Source: Nocardioides sp. YR527
GTDB taxonomy: Bacteria; Actinomycetota; Actinomycetes; Propionibacteriales; Nocardioidaceae
Assembly (NCBI RefSeq): GCF_900101045.1
Contig: NZ_FNFN01000001.1
Span: forward strand, 682,001-746,000
DNA: 64,000 nt
Direction: 5' to 3'
Each line of letters begins with the position of its first letter. Within the stretch, counting starts at the first letter, position 1. Shown here in pieces: positions 39,749 to 50,891 of the stretch. Both the position numbers and the translations under genes were made by a program. The notes under the pieces were generated by a model that was not told the DNA's origin, made no database searches, and worked only from the letters and a program-made list of their open reading frames with translations.

Positions 39749-40930
39749 ATGTCCCGGATCCGTCGCCACTGGCTGCCGTGGCTGGTCGTCGTGGTGGAGC
39801 TGGTCGGCTCGCTGGGAAGCAACGCCCAGGCCGACACCCGCGGGCCGGCCGTGCTCGCCGCGCTGCTCGCTCTCGTCGCCGTCCTCCCGGTGCTGCTGCG
39901 GGAACCGCCCGGCTGGGTGCTCGCGGTCAGCGGGCTCTGTGTCGGCGTCTACTTCACCGCGGGCTACGCCGACGGGCCGATCTTCATGGCGCTGCCCGCG
40001 GTCACCTTCGCGGTGGCGTGGTCGCTGCCCCCGCGGAAGTGGGTCGGTTGGGCGGTCGTGGGCGCGGCCCTCGTGGCCACCGGGATCATGCTGAACCCGG
40101 CGGAGAGCCCCCGGTTCGACGGTGGCCGCGGTCCCTGGGGGCCCGACGGTGGACCGGAGGGCGATCTGTCGCAGTGGCAGGCCTTCGGGCAGGTCGCCCT
40201 GATCGCCGCGAGCGGTGCGATCGCCAGCGCGCTGCGCTCCCGTAACGAGGCCCGCGCCCAGCGGCAGCGCCGGGTGGTCAGCGACGAGCGGGTGCGGATG
40301 GCCACCGACCTGCACGACGGTGTCGGTCACGGGCTCGCGGTCATCGCGATGCAGGCCGGCGCCGCGCTGCACGTGCTCGACCGCGACCCAGCCGCCGCCC
40401 GCCGCAACCTGGAGGCGATCCGTGCCGAGAGCAAGGAGTCGCTCGACCTGCTGCGCAGCCAGCTGGCCCGTCTGACCGACACCGAGAGCGGCGCCGGTCC
40501 GGCGCCGCGGGCACCTGAGCACGGGCTTGCCGATCTGCCTGCTCTGGTCGAGCGGGTGCGCACCGGGGGACTGGAGGTCGCGCTTCGTGTCGAGGTGGAC
40601 TCGGCCTCGGTGGAAGCGGAACGGGCCGCGTACGCCGTGGTCCAGGAGGGGCTCACCAACGTCCTGCGGCATGCCGGGGCAACGCGGGCCGAGGTGTCGA
40701 TCGTCTCGACCTCCGCGGCCGAGATGGTCGTGACGGTCCACGACGACGGGCGGGGATCGGACATGTTGAGCGGGGAAAGGCATCCCGGGATGGGAATTGT
40801 GGGAATGCGGTCGCGCGTGGAGGCACTTGGGGGCACCCTAGATGCGGGGCCGGAGGTACGGGGCTTCCGGCTGCGGGCTTCCCTCCCGCTTTCAGGGTCC
40901 TCGGCGGGTGGCGCGGAGGGGCTGGCATGA
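39749..40930 (+). CDS. Sensor histidine kinase, NarL/DesK type
   Basis: 393 residues. N-terminal five or so membrane helices (LPWLVVVVELVGSLG, AVLAALLALVAVLPVLL and others) with almost no outside domain, so it probably senses within the membrane. HisKA_3 motif: DERVRMATDLHDGVGHGLA with His189. HATPase: VVQEGLTNVLRHAGATRAEV and HPGMGIVGMRSRVEALGG. Stop overlaps the regulator (ATGA). Its partner and the divergent exporter suggest a membrane-stress or drug-sensing module like LnrJK. Confidence 0.9.
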   Translation: MSRIRRHWLPWLVVVVELVGSLGSNAQADTRGPAVLAALLALVAVLPVLLREPPGWVLAVSGLCVGVYFTAGYADGPIFMALPAVTFAVAWSLPPRKWVGWAVVGAALVATGIMLNPAESPRFDGGRGPWGPDGGPEGDLSQWQAFGQVALIAASGAIASALRSRNEARAQRQRRVVSDERVRMATDLHDGVGHGLAVIAMQAGAALHVLDRDPAAARRNLEAIRAESKESLDLLRSQLARLTDTESGAGPAPRAPEHGLADLPALVERVRTGGLEVALRVEVDSASVEAERAAYAVVQEGLTNVLRHAGATRAEVSIVSTSAAEMVVTVHDDGRGSDMLSGERHPGMGIVGMRSRVEALGGTLDAGPEVRGFRLRASLPLSGSSAGGAEGLA

Positions 40931-41598
40931 GCATCACCGATCACACGCTGATCCGGGTTGCTCTGGTCGATGACCAGCCCCTCGTTCGCATGGGCCTGGC
41001 GACGATGATCGGCGCCGAACCCGACCTGGAGGTCGTCGGCGAGGCCTCCGACGGCAGCGCCGCCCTGCCGATGCTGCGCCGCACCCACCCCGATGTGGTC
41101 CTGTGCGACATCCGGATGCCGGTCCTCGACGGCCTCGGCATGCTGGAGCAGGTCACCCGCGACCCTGCGCTCGAGGACGTACGGGTGGTGATGCTGACGA
41201 CCTTCGAGCTCGACGAGTACGTCTTCGAGGCACTCCGGCTGGGCGCGAGCGGGTTCCTGCTCAAGGACGCCGAGCCGGTCGCGCTGCTGGACGCGATCCG
41301 GGTGGTCGCCGACGGTGGTTCGCTGCTCGCGCCGACGGTGACCAAGCGGGTGATCGAGGAGTTCGGTTCCTCGCGCCGGGCGGCGAACCCGCACCCACGT
41401 CTGGGCGACCTGACCGAGCGTGAGCGCGAGATGGTCGCCTGGGTGGCCACCGGCCGCTCCAACGCCGAGATCGCCGCCGAGCTCGTGGTCAGCCCGGACA
41501 CGGTCCGCACGCACGTGTCCCGGGCGATGGTGAAGCTGCATGCGCGTGATCGCGCTCAGCTCGTCGTCTTCGCGATCGAGTCGGGCCTGAAGATCTAG
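40927..41598 (+). CDS. Response regulator, NarL/LuxR type
   Basis: 223 residues. Receiver domain with VALVDDQPLVRMG (acidic pair), phospho-acceptor Asp61 in VVLCDIRMPVLDGL and Lys in GFLLKDAEPVALLDAI; C-terminal LuxR HTH LTEREREMVAWVATGRSNAEI, AAELVVSPDTVRTHVSRAMV. Translated behind the kinase. Its last bases overlap the end of the convergent Cys-rich gene. Confidence 0.94.
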   Translation: MSITDHTLIRVALVDDQPLVRMGLATMIGAEPDLEVVGEASDGSAALPMLRRTHPDVVLCDIRMPVLDGLGMLEQVTRDPALEDVRVVMLTTFELDEYVFEALRLGASGFLLKDAEPVALLDAIRVVADGGSLLAPTVTKRVIEEFGSSRRAANPHPRLGDLTEREREMVAWVATGRSNAEIAAELVVSPDTVRTHVSRAMVKLHARDRAQLVVFAIESGLKI

Positions 41599-41759
41599 GC
41601 GGCGAGCGGGACGCTGCCGGGCATGATCACCGGGGCGCAGGCGCAGTTGTCGCTGCAGGCGAGGTAGGTGTGCACCTCGTGGCCACACCGCTGGCACGTC
41701 AGGAAGTGCGACATCGGGAAGCTGTGTACGTTTTCGGGGTTCTGGGCTGTGTCCCACAT
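41595..41759 (-). CDS. MWDT-type small Cys-rich protein 2
   Basis: 54 residues, MWDTAQNPENVHSFPMSHFL then TCQRCGHEVHTYLACSDNC and ACAPVI. GGAGAAAGTC precedes the ATG. It shares MWDT, SFxxSH, CxxCGHxxH and C-xxx-C-x-C with the protein at 30762-30920, while the C-terminal dozen residues differ. It ends in a 4-base overlap with the response regulator and diverges from the AraC gene over 110 bases. Likely metal-binding; function unknown. Confidence 0.75.
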   Translation of the reverse strand: MWDTAQNPENVHSFPMSHFLTCQRCGHEVHTYLACSDNCACAPVIMPGSVPLAA

Positions 41760-41869
41760 GACTTTCTCCTATCCGTGTTGTTCCTTCACCTACTCCACGA
41801 GTGTGCGCGCCCGAATTCGACAACTTTTCTTCGACACGCGGCAGATTCATCAAATGGGAGGATCGGAGA

Positions 41870-42328
41870 GTGACGACCGACCAGGAGCAACGGCTGCGCG
41901 ACCTGAAACTGCTGCGGCAGGTCAAGGACCGGATCGACCGTGAGTACGCACAGCCGCTCGACGTGGAGGCATTGGCCAGTGGCGTACACATGTCGGCCGG
42001 CCACCTGAGCAGGGAGTTCCGCAAGGCGTACGGGGAGCCGCCCTACTCCTACCTGATGACCCGCCGGGTGGAGCGGGCCATGACCCTGCTGCGGCGCGGC
42101 GACCTCAGCGTGACCGACATCTGCTTCGCGGTCGGCTTCGGGTCGCTGGGCACGTTCTCGACCCGGTTCAGCGAGCTCGTCGGGATGTCGCCGAGCCTCT
42201 ACCGCGAGAAGGCCACCGAGGGTGGCGGTGGGATCCCGCCGTGCGTCTCCAAACAGGTCACCCGGCCGATCCGGCGCAGTTCGGTCAGGAATGAAGAAGC
42301 GAAGGTGCCGGACCCCTACATAGGTTGA
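41870..42328 (+). CDS. AraC-family regulator, DNA-binding domain only
   Basis: 152 residues from the GTG at 41870. Both HTH parts are present: YAQPLDVEALASGVHMSAGHLSREFRKAYGEPPYSYL and RRGDLSVTDICFAVGFGSLGTFSTRFSELVGMSPSLYRE. No ligand-binding domain, as in the MarA/SoxS-like group that responds through its own level. It precedes the VOC and UvrA-like genes by a few bases, suggesting it drives them. Confidence 0.9.
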   Translation: MTTDQEQRLRDLKLLRQVKDRIDREYAQPLDVEALASGVHMSAGHLSREFRKAYGEPPYSYLMTRRVERAMTLLRRGDLSVTDICFAVGFGSLGTFSTRFSELVGMSPSLYREKATEGGGGIPPCVSKQVTRPIRRSSVRNEEAKVPDPYIG

Positions 42329-42333
42329 GGTCC

Positions 42334-42756
42334 ATGGACATCAACATCTGCCACAGCTACCTCCCGCACACCGACCCCGAGGCCTCGCTGAGGTTCTACC
42401 GCGACCTGCTGGGATTCGAGGTGAGGAAGGACGTCGGGTACGAGGCGATGCGCTGGCTCACGATCGGGCCGCCGGCGCAGCCCGCTGTAAGCGTCGTGCT
42501 CTACCCGCCGCTCGCCGACCCGAACATCAGCGAGGAGGAGGGCCGCGTCATCCAGGAGATGATGGCCAAGGGCACCTTCGCCAGCCTGATGCTCTCCTCC
42601 ACCGACGTCGACGCCGCCTTCGAGAAGGTCCAGGCCGGCATCGAGGCCAGCGGCGGCGAGATCATGTCGGAGCCGACCGACCAGGACTGGGGCATGCGGG
42701 ACTGCTCCTTCCGCGACCCGGCCGGCAACACCATCCGGCTGCAGCAGGTCAAGTGA
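42334..42756 (+). CDS. VOC family (glyoxalase/bleomycin resistance-like) protein
   Basis: 140 residues, ATG at 42334 with GAGG upstream. SYLPHTDPEASLRFYRDLLGFEVRKDVGY and the closing WGMRDCSFRDPAGNTIRLQQ are the two halves of the beta-alpha-beta-beta-beta fold, with likely metal ligands His and Glu/Gln in place. Such proteins catalyse conversions or bind and shield drugs. Five bases after the AraC stop, so in the same unit. Confidence 0.85.
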   Translation: MDINICHSYLPHTDPEASLRFYRDLLGFEVRKDVGYEAMRWLTIGPPAQPAVSVVLYPPLADPNISEEEGRVIQEMMAKGTFASLMLSSTDVDAAFEKVQAGIEASGGEIMSEPTDQDWGMRDCSFRDPAGNTIRLQQVK

Positions 42757-42805
42757 GGCGGAAATGTGCAGGCCTGGATTCACGCCTCCGACTAGCCTGA
42801 TCGCC

Positions 42806-45178
<2,373 letters not shown>

Positions 45179-45293
45179 CCGTAGCGCAGCGGGTGGCACG
45201 AATCACGTCCGTTTGCGGCTATCTGGATGCGGTGGCGGTAGAGGGTCGCACTTAGTGTGAATTGGTTGCAGTATCAATCAAGGAGCTCCTGAG

Positions 45294-45773
45294 ATGACCC
45301 TCTACCTTCCAGAGCACAGGCAGGCCCCGGCGGTGGAGATGACGCCCGAACGCGATCGGCCCGCGCCGGTGTGGCCGCGTGGGCTGGTGGCCACGGCCAT
45401 CGCTGCGGTCGTCACGACACTGATGGCCGTGGTTGCCAAGGCGGCAGGGGTCGACTTCGGGAGCAGCGTGGGCGACGTACCGATCTCGGCGTTCCCGATG
45501 CTCACCGTCTACTGCTCGCTGATCGGCGTGATCATCGCCGAGGTGATGATCCGGCTGGCCAAGATGCCCCGTTCGACCTTCCAGATCACCGCGATCGTGC
45601 TCACCGGGCTCTCGCTGATCCCCGACGTCGTGCCCTTCTTCGAGTTCGATCTGACCTTCGTCGGCGTGCTGTGCCTGACCCATCTCGTCGCCGCGGCGAT
45701 CGTGATCCCGATGGTCGCCCTGCGGATGGAGGAGCGCCGCGGTCTCGGGCTGCCCGGTAGCCACCGCCGATAG
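45294..45773 (+). CDS. Four-helix membrane protein (DUF6069-like)
   Basis: 159 residues. After a ~27-residue cytosolic start there are four helices: GLVATAIAAVVTTLMAVVAKA, AFPMLTVYCSLIGVIIAEVM, FQITAIVLTGLSLIPDVVPF and LCLTHLVAAAIVIPMVALRM. The pattern and the 'LSxxPD' in helix 3 fit the DUF6069 family of actinobacteria, of unknown function. GGAGCTCCTGAG precedes the ATG. Single gene. Confidence 0.8.
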   Translation: MTLYLPEHRQAPAVEMTPERDRPAPVWPRGLVATAIAAVVTTLMAVVAKAAGVDFGSSVGDVPISAFPMLTVYCSLIGVIIAEVMIRLAKMPRSTFQITAIVLTGLSLIPDVVPFFEFDLTFVGVLCLTHLVAAAIVIPMVALRMEERRGLGLPGSHRR

Positions 45774-45812
45774 CGGACGCCTACCGTCCTGAATCGGTGC
45801 CAGGGTGGGGTC

Positions 45813-46283
45813 ATGCCTCTTGAGACCCGCACCTTCCAGGTCACCTTCGACGCGCACGACCCGCGCACGCTCTCCACGTTCTGGCGTGACGTCCTCGGCT
45901 ACGTCCACCCGGGCCCTCCGGGTGTCGAGGTCCCCGAGGGCACCGATCCGCTGGACGCCTGGGACACCTTCCTCGAGCAGGTCGGGGTGCCCACCGACCA
46001 GCGCAACAACGCCTCGGCGATCGAGGATCCCGCCGGCACCGGTCCGCGCGTCTTCTTCCAGCGCGTGCCAGAGTCCAAGACCGCCAAGAACCGCGTCCAT
46101 CTCGACGTCCGGGCCGCTCCCGGCATGCAGGGCGAGGAGCGGATGGCCGCACTCGAGGCGGAGTGCGAGCGCGTCGTCGCACTCGGCGCCACCCGGGTCC
46201 GCCGCTTCGAGCCCGACCCGCCGATGAGCCACGGCTTCATCGTGATGCAGGACCCCGAAGGAAACGAGTGGTGTCTCGACTGA
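45813..46283 (+). CDS. VOC family protein
   Basis: 156 residues. QVTFDAHDPRTLSTFWRDVLGY at the start, RVFFQRVPESKTAKNRVHLDVRAAPG in the middle and FIVMQDPEGNEWCLD at the end (Glu) are the typical actinobacterial 'glyoxalase-like' VOC pattern with the 'K-x-x-K-N-R-x-H-L-D' signature. Role unknown. Followed by the GNAT gene after 21 bases. Confidence 0.88.
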   Translation: MPLETRTFQVTFDAHDPRTLSTFWRDVLGYVHPGPPGVEVPEGTDPLDAWDTFLEQVGVPTDQRNNASAIEDPAGTGPRVFFQRVPESKTAKNRVHLDVRAAPGMQGEERMAALEAECERVVALGATRVRRFEPDPPMSHGFIVMQDPEGNEWCLD

Positions 46284-46304
46284 CCTCCTCCCTATCCTCC
46301 GAGC

Positions 46305-46787
46305 ATGAAGATCAGACCGGCCGTCGTCGATGACGCCGAGGCGTTGACCGACCTCCATCTCGACGTGTGGGAGGAGGCGTACGCAGGGCTGATCCCCGAC
46401 GAGATCCTCACCGAGCGCCGATCCCAGCGCACAGCGAGGGTCGAGCGGTGGCGTACCAACCTCGGGATGAGCCCGATCGCCAACCTGGTCGTGGAGGCCG
46501 ACGAGCCGGGGCTGCTGCTGGGCTTCGCGAGCTCCGGGCCGGCCCGCGACGAGGATCCCGGGCTACCGCCGCTCGAGCTCTCCGCGCTCTACGTCCGCAC
46601 CGAGAGGTACGGCACCGGCCTCGGCCATGAGTTGCTCCAGTCCGCGATCGGGGACTCCGCGGCGTACCTCTGGGTTCTCGACGGCAACCAGCGCGCCACG
46701 GCGTTCTACGAACGTCAGGGCTTCCGGTTCGACGGCGAGACCAAGACCGACCCGGTCGGCACCGAGCTCCGGATGGTCCGCGTCTAG
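46305..46787 (+). CDS. GNAT family N-acetyltransferase
   Basis: 160 residues. IRPAVVDDAEALTDLHLDVWEEAYAGLIP at the start, ALYVRTERYGTGLGHELLQSAIG (acetyl-CoA loop) and LWVLDGNQRATAFYERQGFRFDG at the end. This N-terminal signature is common in acetyltransferases of the YjaB/PhinothricinAT-like group. Overlaps the convergent methyltransferase by four bases. Confidence 0.88.
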   Translation: MKIRPAVVDDAEALTDLHLDVWEEAYAGLIPDEILTERRSQRTARVERWRTNLGMSPIANLVVEADEPGLLLGFASSGPARDEDPGLPPLELSALYVRTERYGTGLGHELLQSAIGDSAAYLWVLDGNQRATAFYERQGFRFDGETKTDPVGTELRMVRV

Positions 46788-47413
46788 GTTCTGGCTCGGC
46801 GGGCGAGCAGGGTCGAGTCGTCGATCTGGACCGGGACGCCGTCGCGGATGGTCAAGCGCGGGCGCTGCTCGACGACGACCGGCTCGAACCCGTCGGGCAG
46901 GCCGGGAAGCAGGTCGGAGGCGAGGAACATCGCGTTGTGGTGCCCGTGGCGCGCGAACACCTCCGAGGGCGCGTGGCCGACGACGAGCAGATGACCGCCC
47001 GGCGAGACCGCGGTGGCCAGGCGGCCGGCGACCTCGACCATGCTCCCGTCGGGGGTGTGCAGGAAGTGGCAGGTGACCAGGTCGAACCGCCTGTCTCCGG
47101 CGTCGAAGGTGCGGGCGTCGACCTGCCACCAGGACGTACGCGCCGCAACTCCGGCCTCCTCGGCATGCCGCCTCGCCCTGGCCAGCCCGTTGGCCGAGAA
47201 GTCGGCGCCGGTCATGGTCCAGCCCTGCTGCGCGAGCCAGATGACGTCGCCACCCTCGCCGCAGCCGACGTCGAGCGCCGTGCCCGGCGTCAGCTCGGAG
47301 ACCTCAGCCACAAGCTGAGGGTTAGGGTTGCCGCTCCAGACCTTCTCCTCACCGGCGTAACGCTCCTCCCACGACTCCGGCTCGAACATGCTGCGTCCCT
47401 CGTCCTCGCTCAT
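46784..47413 (-). CDS. Class I SAM-dependent methyltransferase
   Basis: 209 residues (an ATG at residue 9, MFEPESWEERY, may be the true start). Motif I ALDVGCGEGGDVIWLAQQGW, then MTGADFSANGLARARRH, FDLVTCHFLHTPDG and TAVSPGGHLLVVGHAP. It resembles thiopurine/tellurite-resistance-type methyltransferases by length and the 'VGCGEGG..LA..GW' motif. Substrate unknown. Divergent from the GNAT gene at 47487. Confidence 0.88.
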   Translation of the reverse strand: MSEDEGRSMFEPESWEERYAGEEKVWSGNPNPQLVAEVSELTPGTALDVGCGEGGDVIWLAQQGWTMTGADFSANGLARARRHAEEAGVAARTSWWQVDARTFDAGDRRFDLVTCHFLHTPDGSMVEVAGRLATAVSPGGHLLVVGHAPSEVFARHGHHNAMFLASDLLPGLPDGFEPVVVEQRPRLTIRDGVPVQIDDSTLLARRART

Positions 47414-47486
47414 GGGCTCAATCTAGCCGTCGTCCCCAGGTAAACCCGGTGCGTTCGGAGCGGCTCGTGTGATTGCCTGACCGGCG

Positions 47487-47981
47487 ATGATCACCCTGAA
47501 CGAAGCACCGCGCCTGATCCGCCCGACGACGGCCGTACGCACCTCCTACCTCACCGGGGAGCAGGCCGACTGCCTCCTGCGGGGCACCGACACAGACTGG
47601 CTCGGACCGGCCAGCGAGGACTTCGACTCCTTCGTCGCCGCCCGGGACCATGACAAGGAGCGCTGGGAGGTGATGTCGACGGTCTACTGGTACGTCTCCG
47701 GCGAGCACTATCTCGGCTCCCTCGTCGTGCGCCACTCACTGACCCCGGAGCTCGCCTCCGAGGGCGGTCACATCGGCTACCACGTCGTCGCGCCGTGGCG
47801 GCGCCAGGGCCATGCGACCCGCATGCTCGAGCTCGGCCTCGAGAAGGCCCGCGAGCGCGGCATCTCGCGCGCCCTGCTCACCTGCGCGCCCTCGAACGAG
47901 GCATCGCGCCGGGTGATCGAGCGCAACGGCGGCGTGCCCGACGAACAGCTCGGCGGCGAGCTCCGGTTCTGGATCGGGTAG
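47487..47981 (+). CDS. GNAT family N-acetyltransferase
   Basis: 164 residues. HIGYHVVAPWRRQGHATRMLELGLEKARERG is the acetyl-CoA loop and RVIERNGGVPDEQLGGELRFWI the C-terminal strand. Similar to YedL-like single-domain acetyltransferases with unknown substrate. It ends 13 bases before the DDAH gene and is probably co-transcribed. Confidence 0.87.
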   Translation: MITLNEAPRLIRPTTAVRTSYLTGEQADCLLRGTDTDWLGPASEDFDSFVAARDHDKERWEVMSTVYWYVSGEHYLGSLVVRHSLTPELASEGGHIGYHVVAPWRRQGHATRMLELGLEKARERGISRALLTCAPSNEASRRVIERNGGVPDEQLGGELRFWIG

Positions 47982-47994
47982 GGATACTTCACCC

Positions 47995-48765
47995 ATGCAC
48001 GCTCTCGTACGCCGCCCCTCGCCCCGCCTCGCCGAGGGGCTCGTCACCCACATCGAGCGGCGCCCGGTCGACGTCGGCCTCGCCGGCAGGCAGTGGGACG
48101 CGTACGTCGCCGCGATGCGTACCGCCGGCTGGACCACCCACGAGGTCGATCCCGCCGACGACTGCCCGGACTCGGTCTTCGTCGAGGACACGATGGTCGT
48201 CCTCGCGGACCTGGCCGTGATCAGCCGACCGGGTGCGCTGGAACGGCGCCCGGAGATCGACGCGGCCGAGGACGCGGTCCGCGAGCGGGGCTACCGGGTC
48301 GCCCACATCGAGGCGCCCGGGACCCTAGACGGTGGCGACGTGCTCAAGCACGGCGACATCGTGTGGGTGGGGGAGGGCGGGCGTACGAACGCGGAGGGCA
48401 TCGCGCAGCTCCGGGCGCTGCTCGGACCACTGGGCGCCGAGGTGGTCGCCGTCCCCCTGACGAAGGTGCTCCATCTCAAGTCGGCCGTCACCGCGCTCCC
48501 CGACGGCACCGTCATCGGCCACGAGCCGCTGGTCGACGACCCGAGCGTGTGGGGAGCCCGGTTCCTGCCGGTCCCGGAGGAATCGGGCTCCCACGTGGTC
48601 GTCCTCGACGACCGCACGCTGCTGATGGCCGCCTCGGCACCGCTGAGCAGAGCGATGTTCGAGGAGCGCGGCTACACGGTCGTCGCGGTCGACATCTCCG
48701 AGTTCGAGAAGCTCGAAGGCTGCGTGACCTGTCTGTCCGTGCGGCTACGAGCAGCTCAGGGCTGA
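47995..48765 (+). CDS. Dimethylarginine dimethylaminohydrolase (DDAH)
   Basis: 256 residues. Guanidino-group modifying fold: DSVFVEDTMVVL (substrate-binding acidic pair), DGGDVLKHGDIVWVG, catalytic His in KVLHLKSAVTALP and nucleophile Cys246 in CVTCLSVRL. The reaction would be hydrolysis of dimethylarginine or a related guanidine to citrulline and an amine. The stop lies within a 12-nt tandem repeat (48755-48788). Confidence 0.9.
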   Translation: MHALVRRPSPRLAEGLVTHIERRPVDVGLAGRQWDAYVAAMRTAGWTTHEVDPADDCPDSVFVEDTMVVLADLAVISRPGALERRPEIDAAEDAVRERGYRVAHIEAPGTLDGGDVLKHGDIVWVGEGGRTNAEGIAQLRALLGPLGAEVVAVPLTKVLHLKSAVTALPDGTVIGHEPLVDDPSVWGARFLPVPEESGSHVVVLDDRTLLMAASAPLSRAMFEERGYTVVAVDISEFEKLEGCVTCLSVRLRAAQG

Positions 48766-48788
48766 CCTCAGGGCTGACCTCAGGGCTG
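48755..48788. repeat. 12-nt tandem repeat across two convergent gene ends
   Basis: CTCAGGGCTGAC at 48755 and 48767, and CTCAGGGCTG at 48779. The repeat carries TGA on the plus strand (stop of DDAH at 48763) and TCA for the minus strand (stop of the lipase at 48780), so extra copies move stop codons without hurting either protein. Confidence 0.8.
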
Positions 48789-50120
48789 GATCGGCATCGT
48801 CGCGCAGTTGGATCCGGCAGCGACGCCCTTGACCCGGTCGGTGACCCAGTTGATCGCGGCGGTCTGGTCGACGAGCAACGGGGTCACGTGGTTGGTGACC
48901 AGCCCGTCGCCGAGGTTGGGCAGGATGACCGCCTGGTAGGTCACCTTCGCTCCTCGGCCGCACCAGTCGACGGCCAGCTGACGGGACTGCGCGTGCGGGA
49001 CGATGTCGTCCTCGGTGCCGGTGGCCAGGCGTACCGGGATCCGCGGCTTCACGTGCCCGAGCTTCTGCTCGGCGATGATCGCTTCCACCGCGGGCTCGCG
49101 CTCGATGATGTCGTCGAGGCTCTCCCCGGACTTCGTCCAGCTGGTGCTGCGCTGGAACGGGTAGCCGATGATCCCGTCCGCCACGCACGCGGTCGACAGG
49201 TCCTCGAGCGCCGCCTGGCCTGCCTCGTTGAGGTTCTCGTCCAGGATCGGCCGCAGCTCCGGGTTGGACTGGGCCAGACCGTTGATGGTCCAGCCGAGAG
49301 CGGCGACGAGCGCGGAGCCGTCGATGCCCTCTGCGGTCGCCCGGAGGTCTGCGGGCGGCGCGCCGACGTAGGCGCCGACGAGGTTGATCTCGGGAGCGTA
49401 CGTCGCGGCGAGCTCCGAGGCCGATCCGGTCGCCCCGCCGCCCTGGCTGTAGCCGTAGAGCGCGACTCGCGACCCGGCGGTCACCGATGCCTCCGGCACC
49501 TCGCGCGCTGCCCGCGCGGCGTCGAGGACGGCGTGACCGCCGTCGACACGGTCGACGTAGGTGTGGAGCCGGTCGGTGGCGCCCAGGCCGACGTAGTCGG
49601 TGACCATCACCGCCACGCCGCGCGCCAGGAGACGGTAGATCCCGATGTCCTCGTAGCCCACCGAGACCGTCTTGCCGTTGAAGAGGATCGGACGCTCCAG
49701 ACCCAGTGAGGCGGAGCACTGGTCGCCCTGGCCCATGGTGCCGGGCGCAACGACCACGAGCGGCCGGTCGCCGGCACCGCTCCAGGCCGCGAACGGCTCG
49801 ATGTAGGCGCCGGTCACCGCGGCCGGGGCGCCGTTGTTGTCGGTGGTCTTGTACATGACCCGGGTCGCGGTGCCGGGCAGCGAGCCGATGCCCGGGATCG
49901 AGAGGCCGACGCCGAGGGGGAGCGGCTCGGTGCGTACGAGCGCTCCGTTCGCGCCCGGCAGCGTCGCCGGCGGGTTGTAGAACTCCGGGATCTCGACGCC
50001 GCGGGAGACGACGGTGGTGCCGGTGTCAGCGGCGACGGCAGGGGCAGCCAGGGCGGCCGGAGCGACCGCAGCGACGGCCAGGGCGGTGGCAAACAACATC
50101 CGTGGTGCGTGCTGAGACAT
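48780..50120 (-). CDS. Secreted lipase (LIP family)
   Basis: 446 residues. Sec signal peptide (FATALAVAAVAPAALAAPAVAA), then an alpha/beta-hydrolase of the secretory-lipase (Candida LIP-like) group: MYKTTDNNGAPAAVTGAYIEP, GVAVMVTDYVGLGATDRLH, nucleophile Ser in ALYGYSQGGGATGSA, acid Asp in LATGTEDDIVPHAQSRQLA, His in NLGDGLVTNHVTPLLV. Six cysteines are in positions typical of disulfides. Likely hydrolyses acylglycerols outside the cell. A promoter-like gap of 87 bases lies upstream. Confidence 0.9.
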   Translation of the reverse strand: MSQHAPRMLFATALAVAAVAPAALAAPAVAADTGTTVVSRGVEIPEFYNPPATLPGANGALVRTEPLPLGVGLSIPGIGSLPGTATRVMYKTTDNNGAPAAVTGAYIEPFAAWSGAGDRPLVVVAPGTMGQGDQCSASLGLERPILFNGKTVSVGYEDIGIYRLLARGVAVMVTDYVGLGATDRLHTYVDRVDGGHAVLDAARAAREVPEASVTAGSRVALYGYSQGGGATGSASELAATYAPEINLVGAYVGAPPADLRATAEGIDGSALVAALGWTINGLAQSNPELRPILDENLNEAGQAALEDLSTACVADGIIGYPFQRSTSWTKSGESLDDIIEREPAVEAIIAEQKLGHVKPRIPVRLATGTEDDIVPHAQSRQLAVDWCGRGAKVTYQAVILPNLGDGLVTNHVTPLLVDQTAAINWVTDRVKGVAAGSNCATMPIQP

Positions 50121-50207
50121 GGGGGACTCTCCTCACGTGAGCGGGACCACTTCGTCCCGAGTTACTGAAGAGTAATGTGATCGCCGTCACGACGACAAGG
50201 GTTTCAG

Positions 50208-50831
50208 TCAACATTCGTACACCGAAACCGGCTGACGCAGGATCGTCCTCAGCCTGGCGGGCTCCACCCGCCGCGGATCACCGAGATAGATCTCGTGATG
50301 CTTCCCGGTCATCCGCAGCCCGCGCTCCGGGATGAACCGCTCGTGCATCTCCTCGAGGACCGGGCCCTCCGCGTCGTACGGACCGATGTGCAGGGTCTGC
50401 ACACAGGAGCCCTCCGCGAGCGTCTCCCGCCGGACCTTGTCCAGGCTTGCGGGACGGTCCTTGGCGGAGACCTTGGCCACGGCATCCTCGAACATCTGTT
50501 CGGTGATCCAGTCGGGCGTCATGATCATCGCCGTCCAGTCCCACTGCGACTTGTCCCGCGTCCGGGTGAACGCGTCCATGTCCTCGGCCCACCACAGCGC
50601 CTCCAGCGGCGGCACCACATAGTCACGGCCATCCGTCTTGCTGGCGAACTTCAGCGTGTACGCCACCGGATAGAGCGCCGCCAGCGCGTCCGCGTACTCC
50701 TGGGCGGTGTTGGGGTCGCCGTGCCCGTCGACCATCAGGTAGGGGAGTGGTGGCATCTCGAGGACCCGGAACTCACCCTGTCGCGCCCGATAGCCGTCGA
50801 TCGTCTTCTTCAGATCCACCTTCGCCGCCAT
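50208..50831 (-). CDS. GyrI-like / AraC effector-binding domain protein
   Basis: 207 residues from the ATG at 50831. FRVLEMPPLPYLMVDGHGDPNTAQEYADALAALYPVAYTLKF, VPPLEALWW and VQTLHIGPYDAEGPVLEEMHERFIPE match the stand-alone GyrI-like small-molecule binding domains (pseudo-duplicated SHS2 fold) often linked to drug binding. No DNA-binding domain. Divergent from the YjbR gene over 60 bases. Confidence 0.88.
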   Translation of the reverse strand: MAAKVDLKKTIDGYRARQGEFRVLEMPPLPYLMVDGHGDPNTAQEYADALAALYPVAYTLKFASKTDGRDYVVPPLEALWWAEDMDAFTRTRDKSQWDWTAMIMTPDWITEQMFEDAVAKVSAKDRPASLDKVRRETLAEGSCVQTLHIGPYDAEGPVLEEMHERFIPERGLRMTGKHHEIYLGDPRRVEPARLRTILRQPVSVYEC

Positions 50832-50891
50832 GGGCCCATGATGCCGCGAAACTCGGGTGCCGTCGGCGGAGTCTGCGCCTACGCTCCGGAC

